From the NCBI RefSeq assembly GCF_002776525.5, contig NC_045434.1, positions 195,730,678 to 195,794,677 on the forward strand: 64,000 nt of DNA. The letters run 5' to 3'. The stretch comes from Piliocolobus tephrosceles (Eukaryota > Chordata > Mammalia > Primates > Cercopithecidae). The notes beneath the pieces are model-generated. The model saw only the letters and a list, made by a program, of their open reading frames with translations. It did no database searches and was not told the DNA's origin. The number at the start of each line of letters is the position of its first letter. Within the stretch, counting starts at the first letter, position 1. Below are positions 48,160-59,135 of this stretch, in pieces. The translations under genes were made by a program, and so were the position numbers.

Positions 48160-48455
48160 GCTGGGTACAGTGGCTCATGCCTGTAATCTCAGCACTTTCA
48201 GAGGCTGAGGCAGGCAGATCAGGAGGTCAGGAGTTCAAGACCAGCCTGACCAAAATGGTGAAACTCCGTCTCTACTAAAAAATACAAAAAATCAACTGGG
48301 TGTGGTGGCAGGCGCCTGTAGTCCCAGCTACTCAGGAGGCTGAGGCAGGAGAATTGCTTGAACCCGGGAGGTGGAGGTTACAGTGAGCCGAGATTGGGCC
48401 TCTGGACTCCAGCCTGGGTGACAGTGAGACTCCGTCTCAAAAAGAAAAAAAAAAA
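48160..48455 (+). mobile_element. AluS-like, nested
   Basis: Full length. Confidence 0.87.
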
Positions 48456-48723
48456 GAGAATCACTTGAACCCTGAGGCAGAGGTTGCAGTGAGTCAAGAT
48501 CACTCCACTGCCCTCCATCCTGGGGGACAGAGCACGATCCTGTCTCAAAAAATAAAGAAAGAAAGAATAATGGACACCAGATTGCTCAGTGTGAAAGATG
48601 GGAGGTATAAATGCACAAGGGGCAAAAACTAGAATGAACCCTGTGATATGAGCTTGGAATTGGAGATGATAGTCTGAATTCATGTTTAGTATGTGTAATT
48701 ATAGAAATAAATATAATTGTAAA

Positions 48724-48741
48724 TGTGTGTGTGTGTGTGTA
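48724..48741. repeat. (TG)n microsatellite
   Basis: A short TG run in otherwise low-copy sequence (48568-48806). Confidence 0.85.
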
Positions 48742-48809
48742 CACATTCGTTAGCTCTAGGAGGGACTGGGAGTAGTGACCCTCATAACAGTGAACGATTC
48801 TGGTTTCTT

Positions 48810-49108
48810 TTTTTTTTTTTTTTTTTTGAGACGGAGTCTCACTCTTGTCACCTAGGCTGGAGTGCAGTGGTGGGATCTTGGCTCACTGCAACTTCCGCCT
48901 CCCGGGTTCAAGCGATTCTCCTGACTCAGCTTCTCAAATAGCTGGGATTACAGGTATGCACCACTATGCCTGGCTAATTTTTGTATTTTTAGTAGAGACG
49001 GTTTTGGCATGTTGGCCAGGCTGGTCTCAAATTCCTGGCCTCAAGTGATCCAGCCGCCTCAGCTTCCCAAAGTACTGGGATTACAGGCTTGAGCCACCAT
49101 GCCCAGAC
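48810..49108 (-). mobile_element. AluS-like
   Basis: Full antisense copy. Confidence 0.88.
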
Positions 49109-49142
49109 GGTTTATTGTATTTATTTATTATTAGTATTTTTA

Positions 49143-49464
49143 TTTTTTTTTATTTTTTATTTATTTATTTATTTATTTTTTTGAGACGGAGTCTTGCTCT
49201 GTCGCCCAGGCTGGAATGCAGTGGCCGGATCTCGGCTCACTGCAAGCTCCGCCTCCCGGGTTTACGCCATTCTCCCACCTCAGCCTCCTGAGTAGCTGGG
49301 ACTACAGGCGCCTGCCACCTCGCCCGGCTAGTTTTTTGTATTTTTTAGTAGAGACGGGGTTTCACCGTGTTAGCCAGGATGGTCTCGATCTCCTGACCTC
49401 GTGATCCGCCCGTCTCGGCCTCCCAAAGTGCTGGGATTACAGGCTTGAGCCACCGCGCCCGGCC
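49143..49464 (-). mobile_element. AluY, Old World monkey type
   Basis: Near-consensus antisense with an A/T-rich tail. Perfect 17-base target duplication 'tattattagtattttta' at 49126-49142 and 49465-49481. Confidence 0.95.
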
Positions 49465-49477
49465 TATTATTAGTATT

Positions 49478-49763
49478 TTTAGACAGAATCTCACTGTGTC
49501 TCACCCAGGCTAGACTGCAGTGGCACAATCTCGGCTCACTGAAACCTCTGCCTCCTGGGTTTAAGGGATTCTCCTGCTTCAGCCTCCTGAAAATCTGGGA
49601 CTACAGGCATGCACCACCATGCCCAGCTGATTTTTGTATTTTTAGTACAGATGGAGTTTTGCCATGTTGGCCAGGCTGGTGTCGAACTCCTGACCTCAGG
49701 GTATCCATCCGCCTTGGACTCCCAAAGTTCTGGGATTACAGGTATGAGCCCCCACATCCAGCC
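49478..49763 (-). mobile_element. AluS-like
   Basis: Full antisense copy that hosted the previous insertion at its tail. Confidence 0.87.
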
Positions 49764-49805
49764 CTATTATTATTATTACTATTATTATTATTATTATTAT
49801 TATTT
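49764..49805. repeat. (TTA)n microsatellite
   Basis: About 13 TTA/ATT units with one change, the tail of the next Alu. Confidence 0.93.
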
Positions 49806-50089
49806 TGAGACAGAATCTCATTCTGTTGCCCAGTCTGGAGTGCAGTGACACGATCTCGGCTCACTGCAACCTCTGCTTCCCGGGTTCAAGCTATCCTCCC
49901 GCTTCAGCCTCTCTAGTAGCTGGGACTACCTTTGCGTGCCACCACGCCTGACTAATTGTTGTATTTTTAGAAGAGGCAGGGTTTCACCATGTTGGCCTGG
50001 CTGGTCTCGAACTCCTGACCTCAGGTGATCTGCCTGCCTTGATCTTCCAACGTGCTGGGGATTACAGGCATGAGCCACCATGCCTGGCC
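49806..50089 (-). mobile_element. AluS-like
   Basis: Full antisense copy. Confidence 0.87.
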
Positions 50090-50393
50090 CGATTTTTATT
50101 TATTTATCTATTTTTAGTCAGGGTCTCACTCTGTTGCCCAGGCTAGAGTGCAGTGGCATGATCACAGCTCACTGCAGCCTTGCCCTCCTGGATTCAAGTG
50201 ATCCTCCCACTTTAGCCTCTCGAGTAGCCGGAATTATAGGTGTGCACTACCTGCCTGGCTAATTTTTGTATTTTTTACAGAGGTGGGGTTTCACCATGTT
50301 TCCCAAGCTGGTCTTGAACTCCTGGGTTCAAGCAGTTCACCCACTACAGCCCCCAAAGTGTTCGGATTACAGGTGTGAGCCACTGCGCCCGAC
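50090..50393 (-). mobile_element. AluJ/S-like
   Basis: Full antisense copy, directly adjoining the previous one. Confidence 0.86.
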
Positions 50394-50684
50394 CAGTTCT
50401 TGGTTTTTTAGTATGATTCTAGTGCCTACTTCATGCTTTCTAAATATTATTTTCCACTAAAAGATTGAATCAGAGCTCTTTGGAGTACTGGTTGATTCCA
50501 GCGGCTGGAAAAGTTGATATCTTGTTATACCAGAAAGCAAATGTTCCAGGAATTATGGAAGCAGGCCAAAATGACACGGACCCCAGCTTGAAAGGGTTCC
50601 CATTGACCAAATAAATATAAATATTCAGGGTTTGGGGGGAGGTTTTGTGTGTATGTGTGTGGGCGGGGTTGTTTTGTTTTGTTT
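50394..50684. other. Unassigned stretch
   Basis: About 290 bases, ending in GT-rich sequence. No gene or named repeat recognised. Confidence 0.45.
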
Positions 50685-50971
50685 TTGTTTTTGTTTTTTA
50701 GACAGTCTTGCTCTGTCTAGAGCAAGGCAGGAGGGCAGTAACACAGTCATAACTCCCTGTAGCCTTGAAGTCCTGGGCTCAAACCATCCTCTTGCCTCAG
50801 CCTCTCAAGTAGGGCTACAGATATGCCCCACCACACTGGCTAATTTTTGTTGGTAGAGATGAGGTCTCACTGTGTTGACCAGGCTGATCTTGAACTCCTG
50901 AAGCCTCAAGCAATCCTCCCACCTCAACTTCCCAAAGTCCTGGGATTACAAGCGTGAGCCACCATACCGGG
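50685..50971 (-). mobile_element. AluJ-like
   Basis: Old antisense copy with (TTTTG)n tail. Confidence 0.82.
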
Positions 50972-50986
50972 GTGTGTATTCTTTTC

Positions 50987-51286
50987 TTTTCTTTTTTTTT
51001 TTTTTTGAGACGGAGTCTTGCTCTGTTGCCCAGGCTGGAGTTCAGTGGCCAGATCTCAGCTCACTGCAAGCTCCCGCCTTTATGCCATTCTCCTGCCTCA
51101 GCCTCCCGAGTAGCTGGGACTACAGGCACCCACCACATCGCCCGGCTAGTTTTTTTTGTATTTTTTTTAGTAGAGACGGGATTTCACTGTGTTAGCCAGG
51201 ATGGTCTCGATCTCCTGACCTCGTGATCCGCCCGTCTCGGCCTCCCAAAGTGCTGGGATTACAGGCTTGAGCCACCGTGCCCGGCC
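50987..51286 (-). mobile_element. AluY, Old World monkey type
   Basis: Near-consensus antisense, target duplication 'gtgtattcttttctt' on both sides. A few bases missing in the left arm. Confidence 0.94.
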
Positions 51287-51301
51287 GTGTATTCTTTTCT
51301 T

Positions 51302-52314
51302 AAAGAGGATCCTCCAAATCATAACCGTCAGGCCCCATAAAACCAATATCCACCTCTAGACATTCTTGTCATCATTTTAAAAATGAGGAAACTAAGGCAC
51401 AGAAAGAGAAAGTGATTTGCCCAAGGTCACTCAGCTAAGTGAAGAAGCAGGATTTGGACCCAGCCAGTCTGACTCGAGTCTGCTTCAAGGGGACACTGTG
51501 AAGATTCAGTGAGATTTAAAGTCCTGAAAGGAACTTTATAAATTTAAGGATTAAGACTAATAATCAAATGAAAGAGATGTGTCTGTTTGTCCACTGGTGC
51601 TCAGCTCCATAGAGGAAAGGGGCAGAAAAATCCTCCTACCGTATGCCAGAAACTACTTGGAATTTAACAACCAGGACCTCATTTTGTCCCCATGGCAGCC
51701 CTAGAGGCAGGCATTATTGTCCCAGTGAGGCTTCTGAGGCTCATCGAGGTTCAAGGATCAACCCAAGTCACACAACTGAAAAGTGATGAATTCTGGAGCA
51801 GATGCCAGGGCTGGTGATGCCAGAGCCTCTCTCTCCCCATCCAGGGCACCAGGCTGCCCAACAGCATGCAGCAGAAGGCTTGCCACGCTGGACTGGCCAA
51901 GGTCCAGGAACATGACACAACCAAGGGCCTCTCCACCTTCTCTCATCCCCTGTACTCCACCATCTGAGAAAGATGCCCGGGACAGAGGAGCCACATGGCA
52001 GCAGAGCAACATTTCTGCCCAGATCACAAGTAGGCAACGTCTGCAAAGCAGGCAGCAGCAAGGTGGGGGCAGCTAGCCACAAGCTCTGAGAATCTCAGGC
52101 TCTGGCTGTGCAATTGGGCCAGTGGGTCCAGGGGAACAAACAAGCACTTTGGAGTCAGGCAAGATCTGGGCTTGGTCTTCCTGGTGGGATGACCTTGGGC
52201 AAGTCACTTTAACTTTTTTAGTCTCACAAAGTAAGAATCTAGCCTTAGAAGGAGGCTGCCAATATTAGAGTGGGAAGTGCCTGACACATAACAGGTGCTC
52301 AGAGAATGGCAACC
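51302..52314. other. Low-copy distal upstream region of NR0B2 with three MIR fragments
   Basis: MIR cores are visible at about 51370-51490 ('gaggaaactaaggcacag', 'cccaaggtcactcagcta'), 51650-51790 and 52150-52290 ('gatgaccttgggcaagtcac'). The sequence between is low copy with no gene seen. Confidence 0.65.
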
Positions 52315-52375
52315 ATATATATATATACACACACACACACATATATACACACACACATATATATATACACACACA

Positions 52376-52426
<51 letters not shown>

Positions 52427-52428
52427 TT
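52315..52428. repeat. Compound (TA)n/(CA)n tract
   Basis: About 114 bases of almost uninterrupted alternating pyrimidine-purine sequence in blocks of TA and CA. It lies about 1 kb upstream of NR0B2 and abuts an Alu. Confidence 0.97.
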
Positions 52429-52710
52429 GAGACAGGGTCTTGCTCTGTTGCCCAGGCTGGAGTGCAGCAGCATGATCTCAGCTCACTGCAACTTCTGCCT
52501 CCCAGTTTCGAGTGATTCTTTTGCCTCAGCCTCTAGTGTAGCTGGGACTACAGGCACATGCCACCATGCCTGGCTAATTTTTATATTTTTAGTAGAGACG
52601 GGATTTTGCCACATTGGCCAGGCTGGTCTTGAACTCCTGACCTCAAATGATCCCCCTTCCTTGGTCTCCCAAAGTGCTGGGATTACAGGCATGAGCCACC
52701 ATGCCTGGCT
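52429..52710 (-). mobile_element. AluS-like
   Basis: Full antisense copy whose tail is the TA/CA tract. 'taaccat'-like target ends. Confidence 0.88.
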
Positions 52711-53137
52711 AGTAACCATTTTTTATTATAATTCTGTGAGTTCTTCTCAGCAGAACTGGACTTTCAGGAGTGGTAGGAATCAGGCAGGGGATAGGGATTC
52801 TGAAGGACCTTATTCCTGCAGGGGGCCCAGAACTGAAATCAGTGGAAGGGGGCCTCCGAGACTGGACAGTGGGCAAAGTCCTCCCAGCCCCCCCAGGGTC
52901 CTGGCTCCCTTCCCTGTAGCCTGCTCCTGGCCGACAACAGAAGCAGGGCCCCAAGGTTAGGCAAACAAGCTAGTGATAAGGCACTTCCAGGTCGGGCCTT
53001 GCATTCAAGGCCCACCCAGCTCTGGGGCTGACTTCCTGGCTTAGCAAAAGCGCTAGTCTTTTGTGCACACAAGAGCAGGCACCAATGGGGACACCTGCTG
53101 ATTGTGCACCTGGGGCCTTGGTGCCCTGGTACAGCCT

Positions 53138-53150
53138 GGGTTAATGACCT
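53138..53150 (+). promoter_or_regulatory. NR0B2: IR-1 element (FXR-type)
   Basis: GGGTTA-A-TGACCT is an inverted repeat of nuclear-receptor half sites with one-base spacing, about 280 bases upstream of the likely start. The SHP promoter is a classic FXR/RXR target with an IR-1 at this distance, so bile-acid induction is expected. Confidence 0.85.
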
Positions 53151-53251
53151 TGTTTATCCACTTGAGTCATCCGATAAGGGGCAGCTGAGTGAGCGGCAGG
53201 TGGCCCTGTGCCCTGCACCGGCCACTTCATTGACTGAAGTGATATCAGTGC

Positions 53252-53257
53252 CACGTG
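53252..53257. promoter_or_regulatory. NR0B2: E-box CACGTG
   Basis: A canonical palindromic E-box about 170 bases upstream of the likely start. Could bind USF or CLOCK/BMAL1-type bHLH factors. Confidence 0.6.
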
Positions 53258-53349
53258 GGGTTCCCAATGCCCCCTCCCCCACCACTTCCCCACCATTCCT
53301 GCCAGGGGCAGTGTCTGTGTGTTTTTTTCAATGAACATGACTTCTGGAG

Positions 53350-53358
53350 TCAAGGTTG
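53350..53358 (+). promoter_or_regulatory. NR0B2: LRH-1/SF-1-type monomer site
   Basis: TCAAGGTTG fits the extended monomer site of NR5A receptors. LRH-1 drives SHP and SHP represses LRH-1, which would close a feedback loop at this site. Confidence 0.75.
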
Positions 53359-53392
53359 TCGGGCCATTCCCCCCCCTTCCACTCCCTGGGAA

Positions 53393-53400
53393 TATAAATA
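53393..53400 (+). promoter_or_regulatory. NR0B2: TATA-like box
   Basis: TATAAATA, about 60 bases before the ATG. Predicts a start near 53425. Confidence 0.75.
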
Positions 53401-53424
53401 GCACCCACAGCGCACAACAGAGGG

Positions 53425-56215
53425 CCAGAGAGTTGGAAGTAAGGGCAGATCCCCAACCATGAGCACCAGCCAACCAGGGGCCTGCCCATGCCAGGGAGCA
53501 GCAAGCCGCCCAGCCATTCTCTACGCACTTCTGAGCTCCAGCCTCAGGGCTGTCCCCGGACCCCGTAGCCGCTGCCTATGTAGGCAGCACCGGCCCGTCC
53601 AGCTATGTGCACCTCATCGCACCTGCCGGGAGGCCTTGGATGTTCTGGCGAAGACAGTGGCCTTCCTCAGGAACCTGCCATCCTTCTGGCAGCTGCCTCC
53701 CCAGGACCAGCGGCGGCTGCTGCAGGGTTGCTGGGGCCCCCTCTTCCTGCTTGGGTTGGCCCAAGATGCTGTGACCTTTGAAGTGGCTGAGGCCCCGGTG
53801 CCCAGCATACTCAAGAAGATTCTGCTGGAGGAGCCCAGCAGCAGTGGAGGCAGTGGCCAGCCGCCAGACAGACCCCAGCCCTCCCTGGCTGCGGTGCAGT
53901 GGCTTCAGTGCTGTCTGGAGTCCTTCTGGGGCCTGGAGCTGAGCCCCAAGGAATATGCCTGCCTGAAAGGGACCATCCTCTTCAACCCTGGTGAGCTCCC
54001 AGACACTCCTGGGTGGGGGGCAAGGCTGAAGCAGGGGCCAGCCAGGGAAGGTAACTTCTAAGGGTTTGATATCTGTTATCTCATTGGGTCCGCATTTTCT
54101 TTTTTCTTTTTCGGAGACAGAGTCTCACTCTGTCACCTAATCTGGAGCGCAGTGGTGCGATCTTGGCTCGCTGCAACCTCTGCCTCCTGGGTTCAAGCAA
54201 TTTTCCCTGCCTCAGCCTCCCGAGTAGCTGGGGTTACAGGTGCCCGCCACCACTCCCAGCTAATTTTTGTATTTTTTAGTAGAGATGGGGTTTCGCCATG
54301 TTGGTCAAGCTGGTCTTGAACTCCTGACCCCTCAGGTGATCCACCCGCCTTGGCCTCCCAAAGTGCTGGATTACAGGCGTGAGCCACTGTGCTTGGCCGT
54401 TTCCTCATTTTCATCAAATAGCCATCTCACAGAAGAGGTACAGATAAGCTAAGTGACTAGCTAAAGGTAACACAGCCAGGTAGGGACAGATCAGAATGGC
54501 AACTCAGGTCTATTCACTCCAGAGACTGGCCCTTGCCACTCTGCCTGAGAAATTTGCTCTGACCTTTAGAGAAGGCTTGGGGGGAGGTGGGGTGGGCAGA
54601 CACAGCTGTGTCTCAGTCACATCTTCAAAGGAAGGCTGCATGGTGAAGCTCTAGAGCTAAAACTCCTCTGTGGGTTCAGAAAGATCACATAGAAGAGAGA
54701 ACTGCCGGGCGTGGTGGCTCACGCCTGTAATCCCAGCACTTTGGGAGGCCGAGGTGGGTGGATCACCTGAGGTTGGGAGATCGAGACCAGCCTGACCAAC
54801 ATGGAGAAACCCCATCTCTACTAAAAATACAAAATTAGCCGGGTGTGGTGGCACATGCCTATAATCCCAGCTACTACGGAGGCTGAGGCAGGAGAATTGC
54901 TTGAACCTGGGAGGCAGAGGTTGTGGTGAGCCGAGATAGTGCCATTGCATTCCAGCCTGGGCAACAAGAGTGAAACTCTGTCTCGAAAAAAAAAAGAAGA
55001 GAGAACTGAAAGGGGTGTAGGGAGGACAGGAAGGGAGTCTTTACGGAATTCGGCCAGGAGAGCGGCGGATGGAGACAGCGCTCTTTGTAATCTGGAGAGC
55101 ATCTGAGACGAGCGTTCCCCAGGAGTCCCTTGTGGCACACATAAATCGTAGTAATTAATTGTAATAATAGTAGCAAATACTCATATCATACTTACCATAT
55201 GTTAGGCCCTATTCTAAGGATTTTACATGTACTAGTTCATTTAAATATCATAAAAGCCTAGGAGACAGGTCCTATTAATATTATTATCCCCGTTTTACAG
55301 ATAAAGAAACTGAAGCCCAGATATTAAGTTACTTGCCCAAGGTCACCCAGCTAAGTGACAGTACTGGGATTCATACCCAGGAAACCTGATTCTTAACCAT
55401 TACTCCACACTGCCTCTTCATAAATGGATGGATGAATACAATGGAAATTGATAAATAAATTACCTCCTCCAAAGGAGGAGGTAGTAGTGGGACATCAAAG
55501 GCCGAGCAAAGGAGGCAGGGGGTGTCTCTGATGGCCCAGATCTTGGGCCAGTCTCTTCCTTTCGTGACTGGGAGTAGGGTGCTCACCAACCCTCTTCTCC
55601 CTCTCTGCCCACAGATGTGCCAGGCCTCCAAGCCGCCTCCCACATTGGGCACCTGCAGCAGGAGGCTCACTGGGCGTTGTGTGAAGTCCTGGAGCCCTGG
55701 TGCCCAGCAGCCCAAGGCCGCCTGGCCCGTGTCCTCCTCACAGCCTCCACCCTCAAGTCCATTCCGACCAGCCTGCTTGGGGATCTCTTCTTTCGCCCTA
55801 TCATTGGAGATGTTGACATCGCTGGCCTTCTTGGGGACATGCTCTTGCTGAGGTGACCAGCTGCAGCCCAGGCAGAGATCAGGTGGGCAGAGGCTGGCAG
55901 TGCTGATTCAGCCTGGCCATCCCCAGAGGTGACCCAATGCTCCTGGAGGGGGCAAGGCTGTATAGACAGCACTTGGCTCCTTAGGAACAGCCTTCACTCA
56001 GCCACACCCCACATTGGACTTCCTTGGTTTGGACACAGTGCTCCAGCTGCCTGGAAGGCTCTTGGTGGTCCCCACAGCCTCTGGGCCAAGACTCCTGTTC
56101 CTTCTTGGGATGGGAATGAAAGCTTAGGCTGCTCATTGGACCAGAAGTCCTACTGACTTTATACAGAACTGAATTAAGTTATTGATTTTTGTAATAAAAG
56201 GTATGAAACACTTGG
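53425..56215 (+). CDS. NR0B2: NR0B2 (SHP), orphan nuclear receptor co-repressor (whole gene)
   Basis: NR0B2/SHP is a nuclear receptor without a DNA-binding domain. It binds LRH-1, HNF4A, RXR partners and others and represses bile-acid synthesis and metabolic genes. Two exons (53459-53990 and 55615-55856) join to 257 residues, the human length, and I recognise the protein throughout. Both LxxLL-like boxes are present (LYALL at 21-25 and LKKIL at 118-122), the ligand-binding-domain fold fills the rest, and it ends in the GLLGDMLLLR AF-2-like tail. The single intron is GT-AG and splits codon 178 (Asp). Induction by FXR and LRH-1 is predicted from the promoter. Confidence 0.97.
53459..53990 (+). 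CDS. NR0B2: NR0B2 exon 1 coding part (residues 1-177 plus one base)
   Basis: ATG in context 'ccaaccatga'. Ends 'aaccctg' before 'gtgagc'. Reading on gives an artefactual tail to 54061. Confidence 0.97.
54098..54397 (-). mobile_element. AluS-like in NR0B2 intron
   Basis: Full antisense copy about 110 bases after the donor site. Confidence 0.9.
54400..54560. mobile_element. MIR fragment
   Basis: 'agctaagtgactagctaaagg' and 'cacagccaggtagggacag' match the MIR core. Confidence 0.68.
54705..54994 (+). mobile_element. AluS-like in NR0B2 intron
   Basis: Target duplication 'agaagagagaactg' at 54691-54704 and 54995-55008. Confidence 0.94.
55150..55415 (+). mobile_element. MIR, nearly complete, in NR0B2 intron
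   Basis: Long MIR in order: 'tagcaaatactcatatc', 'ggccctattctaagg', 'cccgttttacagataaag', 'cccaaggtcacccagctaag', 'ttcttaaccattactcc'. Confidence 0.88.
55615..55856 (+). CDS. NR0B2: NR0B2 exon 2 coding part (residues 178-257)
   Basis: Acceptor 'tgcccacag'. Stop TGA at 55854-55856. Confidence 0.97.
56193..56198 (+). terminator. NR0B2: NR0B2 poly(A) signal (AATAAA)
   Basis: AATAAA about 340 bases after the stop. Cleavage is expected near 56215. Confidence 0.8.
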
Positions 56216-58267
56216 AGCCTGATACTGTCGTTTGTGCATATAGAAGGGACTGTCTCACCTCCAGGGCCCACCCTGCTCCTATCAGAGGTAGCCCAAGGGA
56301 AAAATTCCACAGGGTTGCTGGAGCTAATTTTCCAGGGAACAGTATCAGTTCACAATCCCATCACCTCATTGCCTTTATCCTCAGGGGAAGGAGGTTGCTC
56401 TCCTGTTCCCAAACCCTTCACCAACCACTCTCCTGGCTCCTACCCACTTCATGCACTCTCTCACCACAGTTAAAGCCCAATCACAGCCAACCAGGAAGCA
56501 GTGCATTCCCGAATCAAAACAGACAAGGTCACTGCCATTTCTGCAGTTTAAGATCATTCACTTCTCCCATTCCTGCAGATGACAAAAGATGGTGGTCCAT
56601 TATCACCTAGGGCTGGCCTGGCAACTACTTGAAGGCCAAGGCAGACCAAGGTTTAGCTGGACCACCAGGATTTGACTACATCAGTTGTTTAAGTCTGAAA
56701 CCCTTCCATGACACTTGGATCATAGCCACCGCCCTGAGGCCTCCCAACTTTCCTTCCCTGCCCCTCTGCCCTAGCCCCTCTCCTGGGATTCTCCTCCCAG
56801 ACATTGTCACTGTCTAACAACTAAAGAGGCAACTCTTGGCATAGCCATGACCTCCCTGACTGCTCCATTCAGAATATGACTTGTGTCTATTCTGATTGGT
56901 CAATGTCTGTGCCTCACTGTTTGTTAAATATTTTGACCCAGTCGCCATGGGTCAGGGTGAGTGACCTGAAGGGTGGGCAGGAAGGAGTGATAACAACACA
57001 CATGCCTATAGGATTTTCTGGCCTCCCCCTTTCGCCGGCGGTAAGTCCTGCCCTGACCAGTCCCTACCCCCTTCACCATAACAGTTTGATTCTTCTCACA
57101 GGTGCCAAGTTAATGATTGCTCAATAAGAGGCCATTCACTTGGGGATAAGAGTCTAGGCGTCATCATTCAGGCCTTTCTCTAAGCCCCCCAGGTTAGGAC
57201 TACAGCTGATTGGCCTCGTACCCATTATGGTGACCCAGTGCCAGCAGCAAGGGGAACCCTGTCCCTTGCCCAGCCTCTCACTCACAAGTCAGACACCAGA
57301 TAGAGACAAAAACACAGCTGAGATCTCACACAAATACAAACAACACAACTTGGACCCCCCCAACACACACACATACTAAGATGTACAACTCAGGCACGCC
57401 TACACGGACCCAGAAAACAGACTCTCCAACCACCCACTTACAGCCCAGAAAAGCACTGCCCAGATACAGTCACTCAGCAACGTACTGCAGACCCCGACAC
57501 AGTCACACAGCACAAGTACGCACCCTTGCACCTGAGGGTGGGGCACACGGTGTGGAGACACCCCCATACCAGAGTGTGTTCATCTTCCCTGTGTCACAGG
57601 AAAGGGAAAAGTGGCCCCCTAAGTAGGCAGACCTGTGTCTGCACATCTTCAGGGTCCTCTCAGAGCCTGTGAGCCCAGGCCAACTGCTCTGCCTGGCATT
57701 TGGGACCCCAACTAACCATTCATCCTCTTTCCCTGTGGTGACTTCAGTGTCCATCCTCCTCTCAGCTCAACAACTGTCCCCAGCTGGGACCTAATCAAAT
57801 CCCCAATAAAGGCATCCTTCAGGGCCCAGAACAAGTCCTGCATCCCCCCACCTCCCACCAGATGCCCCAAACTCAGACCTCAGGCCCCCGGGCCTCTCTC
57901 TGACCTGCCCTCCCCATCCCTCTGGCACACATCACCCTGTGTAACCTTGTAGACGCATGAAACCACTCTTTCAAGAGCAGAAGCCCTGTTTCCCACATAG
58001 GACCCAAATCCAGAAGATTCAGGGATTTAGGGTCATTCTACGTCTTTTATGCCCTACCAGTTTCTGCCTCTATTAATTAACTGCCACACCTCTCTGAATC
58101 CTCCCACCTCTGAAAAAAGCTGGATCTTCCCACCTCTTACCCTTCCCCTTCTCTAGCCCTGAACAACCATTAGGAAGCATTCCCCACTATGCCCCACCCT
58201 AGGCTTTTTTCCTCAACTTATTTAATTTTTTCCATCATCCAAATAGCTTCCCTTATTAACTCTACCT
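56216..58267. other. Low-copy region downstream of NR0B2
   Basis: About 2 kb with no Alu. Several short open frames exist but none looks like a protein. 57290-57545 is C/A-rich and poor in G. I see no gene. Confidence 0.5.
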
Positions 58268-58415
58268 TGCCAGGCACTACTGGTGGCTCATGCCTGTAAT
58301 CCCAGCACTTTGGGAGGCTGAGGTGATAGGATCGCTTGAGCCCAGGAGTTGAAGATCAGCCTGGGCAATGTAGTGAGATTCCTGTCTCTACAAAAAATTA
58401 TAAAATTAGCTAGGG

Positions 58416-58711
58416 GCCAGGCGCGGTGGCTCACACCTATAATCCCAGCACTTTTGGAGGCCAAGACAGGCGGATCACCTGAGGTTAGGAGTTCAAGACC
58501 AGCCTGGCCAACAACGGTGAAACCCTGTCTCTACTAAAAATACAAAAATTAGCCAGGCATGGCAACACTCGCCTGTAATTCCAGCTACTTGGGAGGCTGA
58601 GACAGGAGAATCGGTTGAACCTGGGAGGCAGAGGTTGCAGTGAGCCGAGATCGCACCACTGCACTCCAGCCTGGGCGACAGAGTGACACTCTATCTCAAA
58701 AAAATTAAAAA
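58416..58711 (+). mobile_element. AluS-like, nested
   Basis: Full length. Confidence 0.88.
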
Positions 58712-58712
58712 A

Positions 58713-58970
58713 TAAGGCCGGGGGGATCACAAGGTCAGTGGTTCAAGACCAGCCTGGCCAAGATGGTGAAACCCCGTCTCTACTAAAACTACAAAAATTA
58801 GCCAGGTGTGGTGGCAGATGTCTGTAATCCCAGCTACTCTGGAGGCTGCGGCAGGAAAATCGCTTGAACTGGGGCGGCAGAGGTTGCAGTGAGTCGAGAT
58901 TGCACCACTGCACTCCAGGCTGGGCGACAGAGTGAGACTCCATCTCAAAAAAATAAATAGAATAAAATAA
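58713..58970 (+). mobile_element. Alu, internally deleted, nested
   Basis: 'ggccgg' is joined directly to 'ggggatcac', with about 40 bases of the left arm lost. Confidence 0.82.
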
Positions 58971-59135
58971 GCTAGTTATGGTGGCTCATGCCTGTAGTCC
59001 CAGCCACTCGAGAGGCTGAAGTGGGAAGATTACTTGAGCTGGGAGTTGGAGGCTGCAGTGAGCATGGTAGCATCACTGCACTCCAACCTGGGCAATAGAG
59101 CAAGACCCTGTCTCAAAACGAATAAAAAAAAAACA

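Larger units (their letters stand above)
47655..48567 (+). mobile_element. Alu split by two later Alus
   Basis: Left part 47655-47855 and right-arm end 48456-48567 of one Alu, with Alus at 47857-48157 and 48160-48455 between. Confidence 0.82.
52711..53424 (+). promoter_or_regulatory. NR0B2: NR0B2 proximal promoter region
   Basis: Repeat-free, moderately GC-rich 5' flank of NR0B2. It contains the separately listed IR-1, LRH-1-type, E-box and TATA-like sites, plus an AP-1-like TGAGTCA at 53163-53169 and a second 'tcaaggccc' half site near 53004. Confidence 0.8.
58268..59135 (+). mobile_element. AluJ-like split by later Alus
   Basis: Left arm 58268-58413 and right arm 58971-59135 of an old Alu. 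Between them lie a full AluS-like copy (58416-58711) and a 5'-truncated one (58713-58970). Confidence 0.8.

Noticed and set aside
52295..52960. 221-codon frame running through the TA/CA tract and an Alu
   Set aside because: A dinucleotide repeat plus antisense Alu stays open by composition. No protein is implied.
53459..54061. 200-codon unspliced NR0B2 frame
   Set aside because: Runs past the donor at 53991 into the intron. The two-exon product has the correct length and C-terminus.
56182..56610. 142-codon frame after NR0B2
   Set aside because: Starts at the NR0B2 poly(A) site, has no recognised domain and reads like random low-copy sequence.
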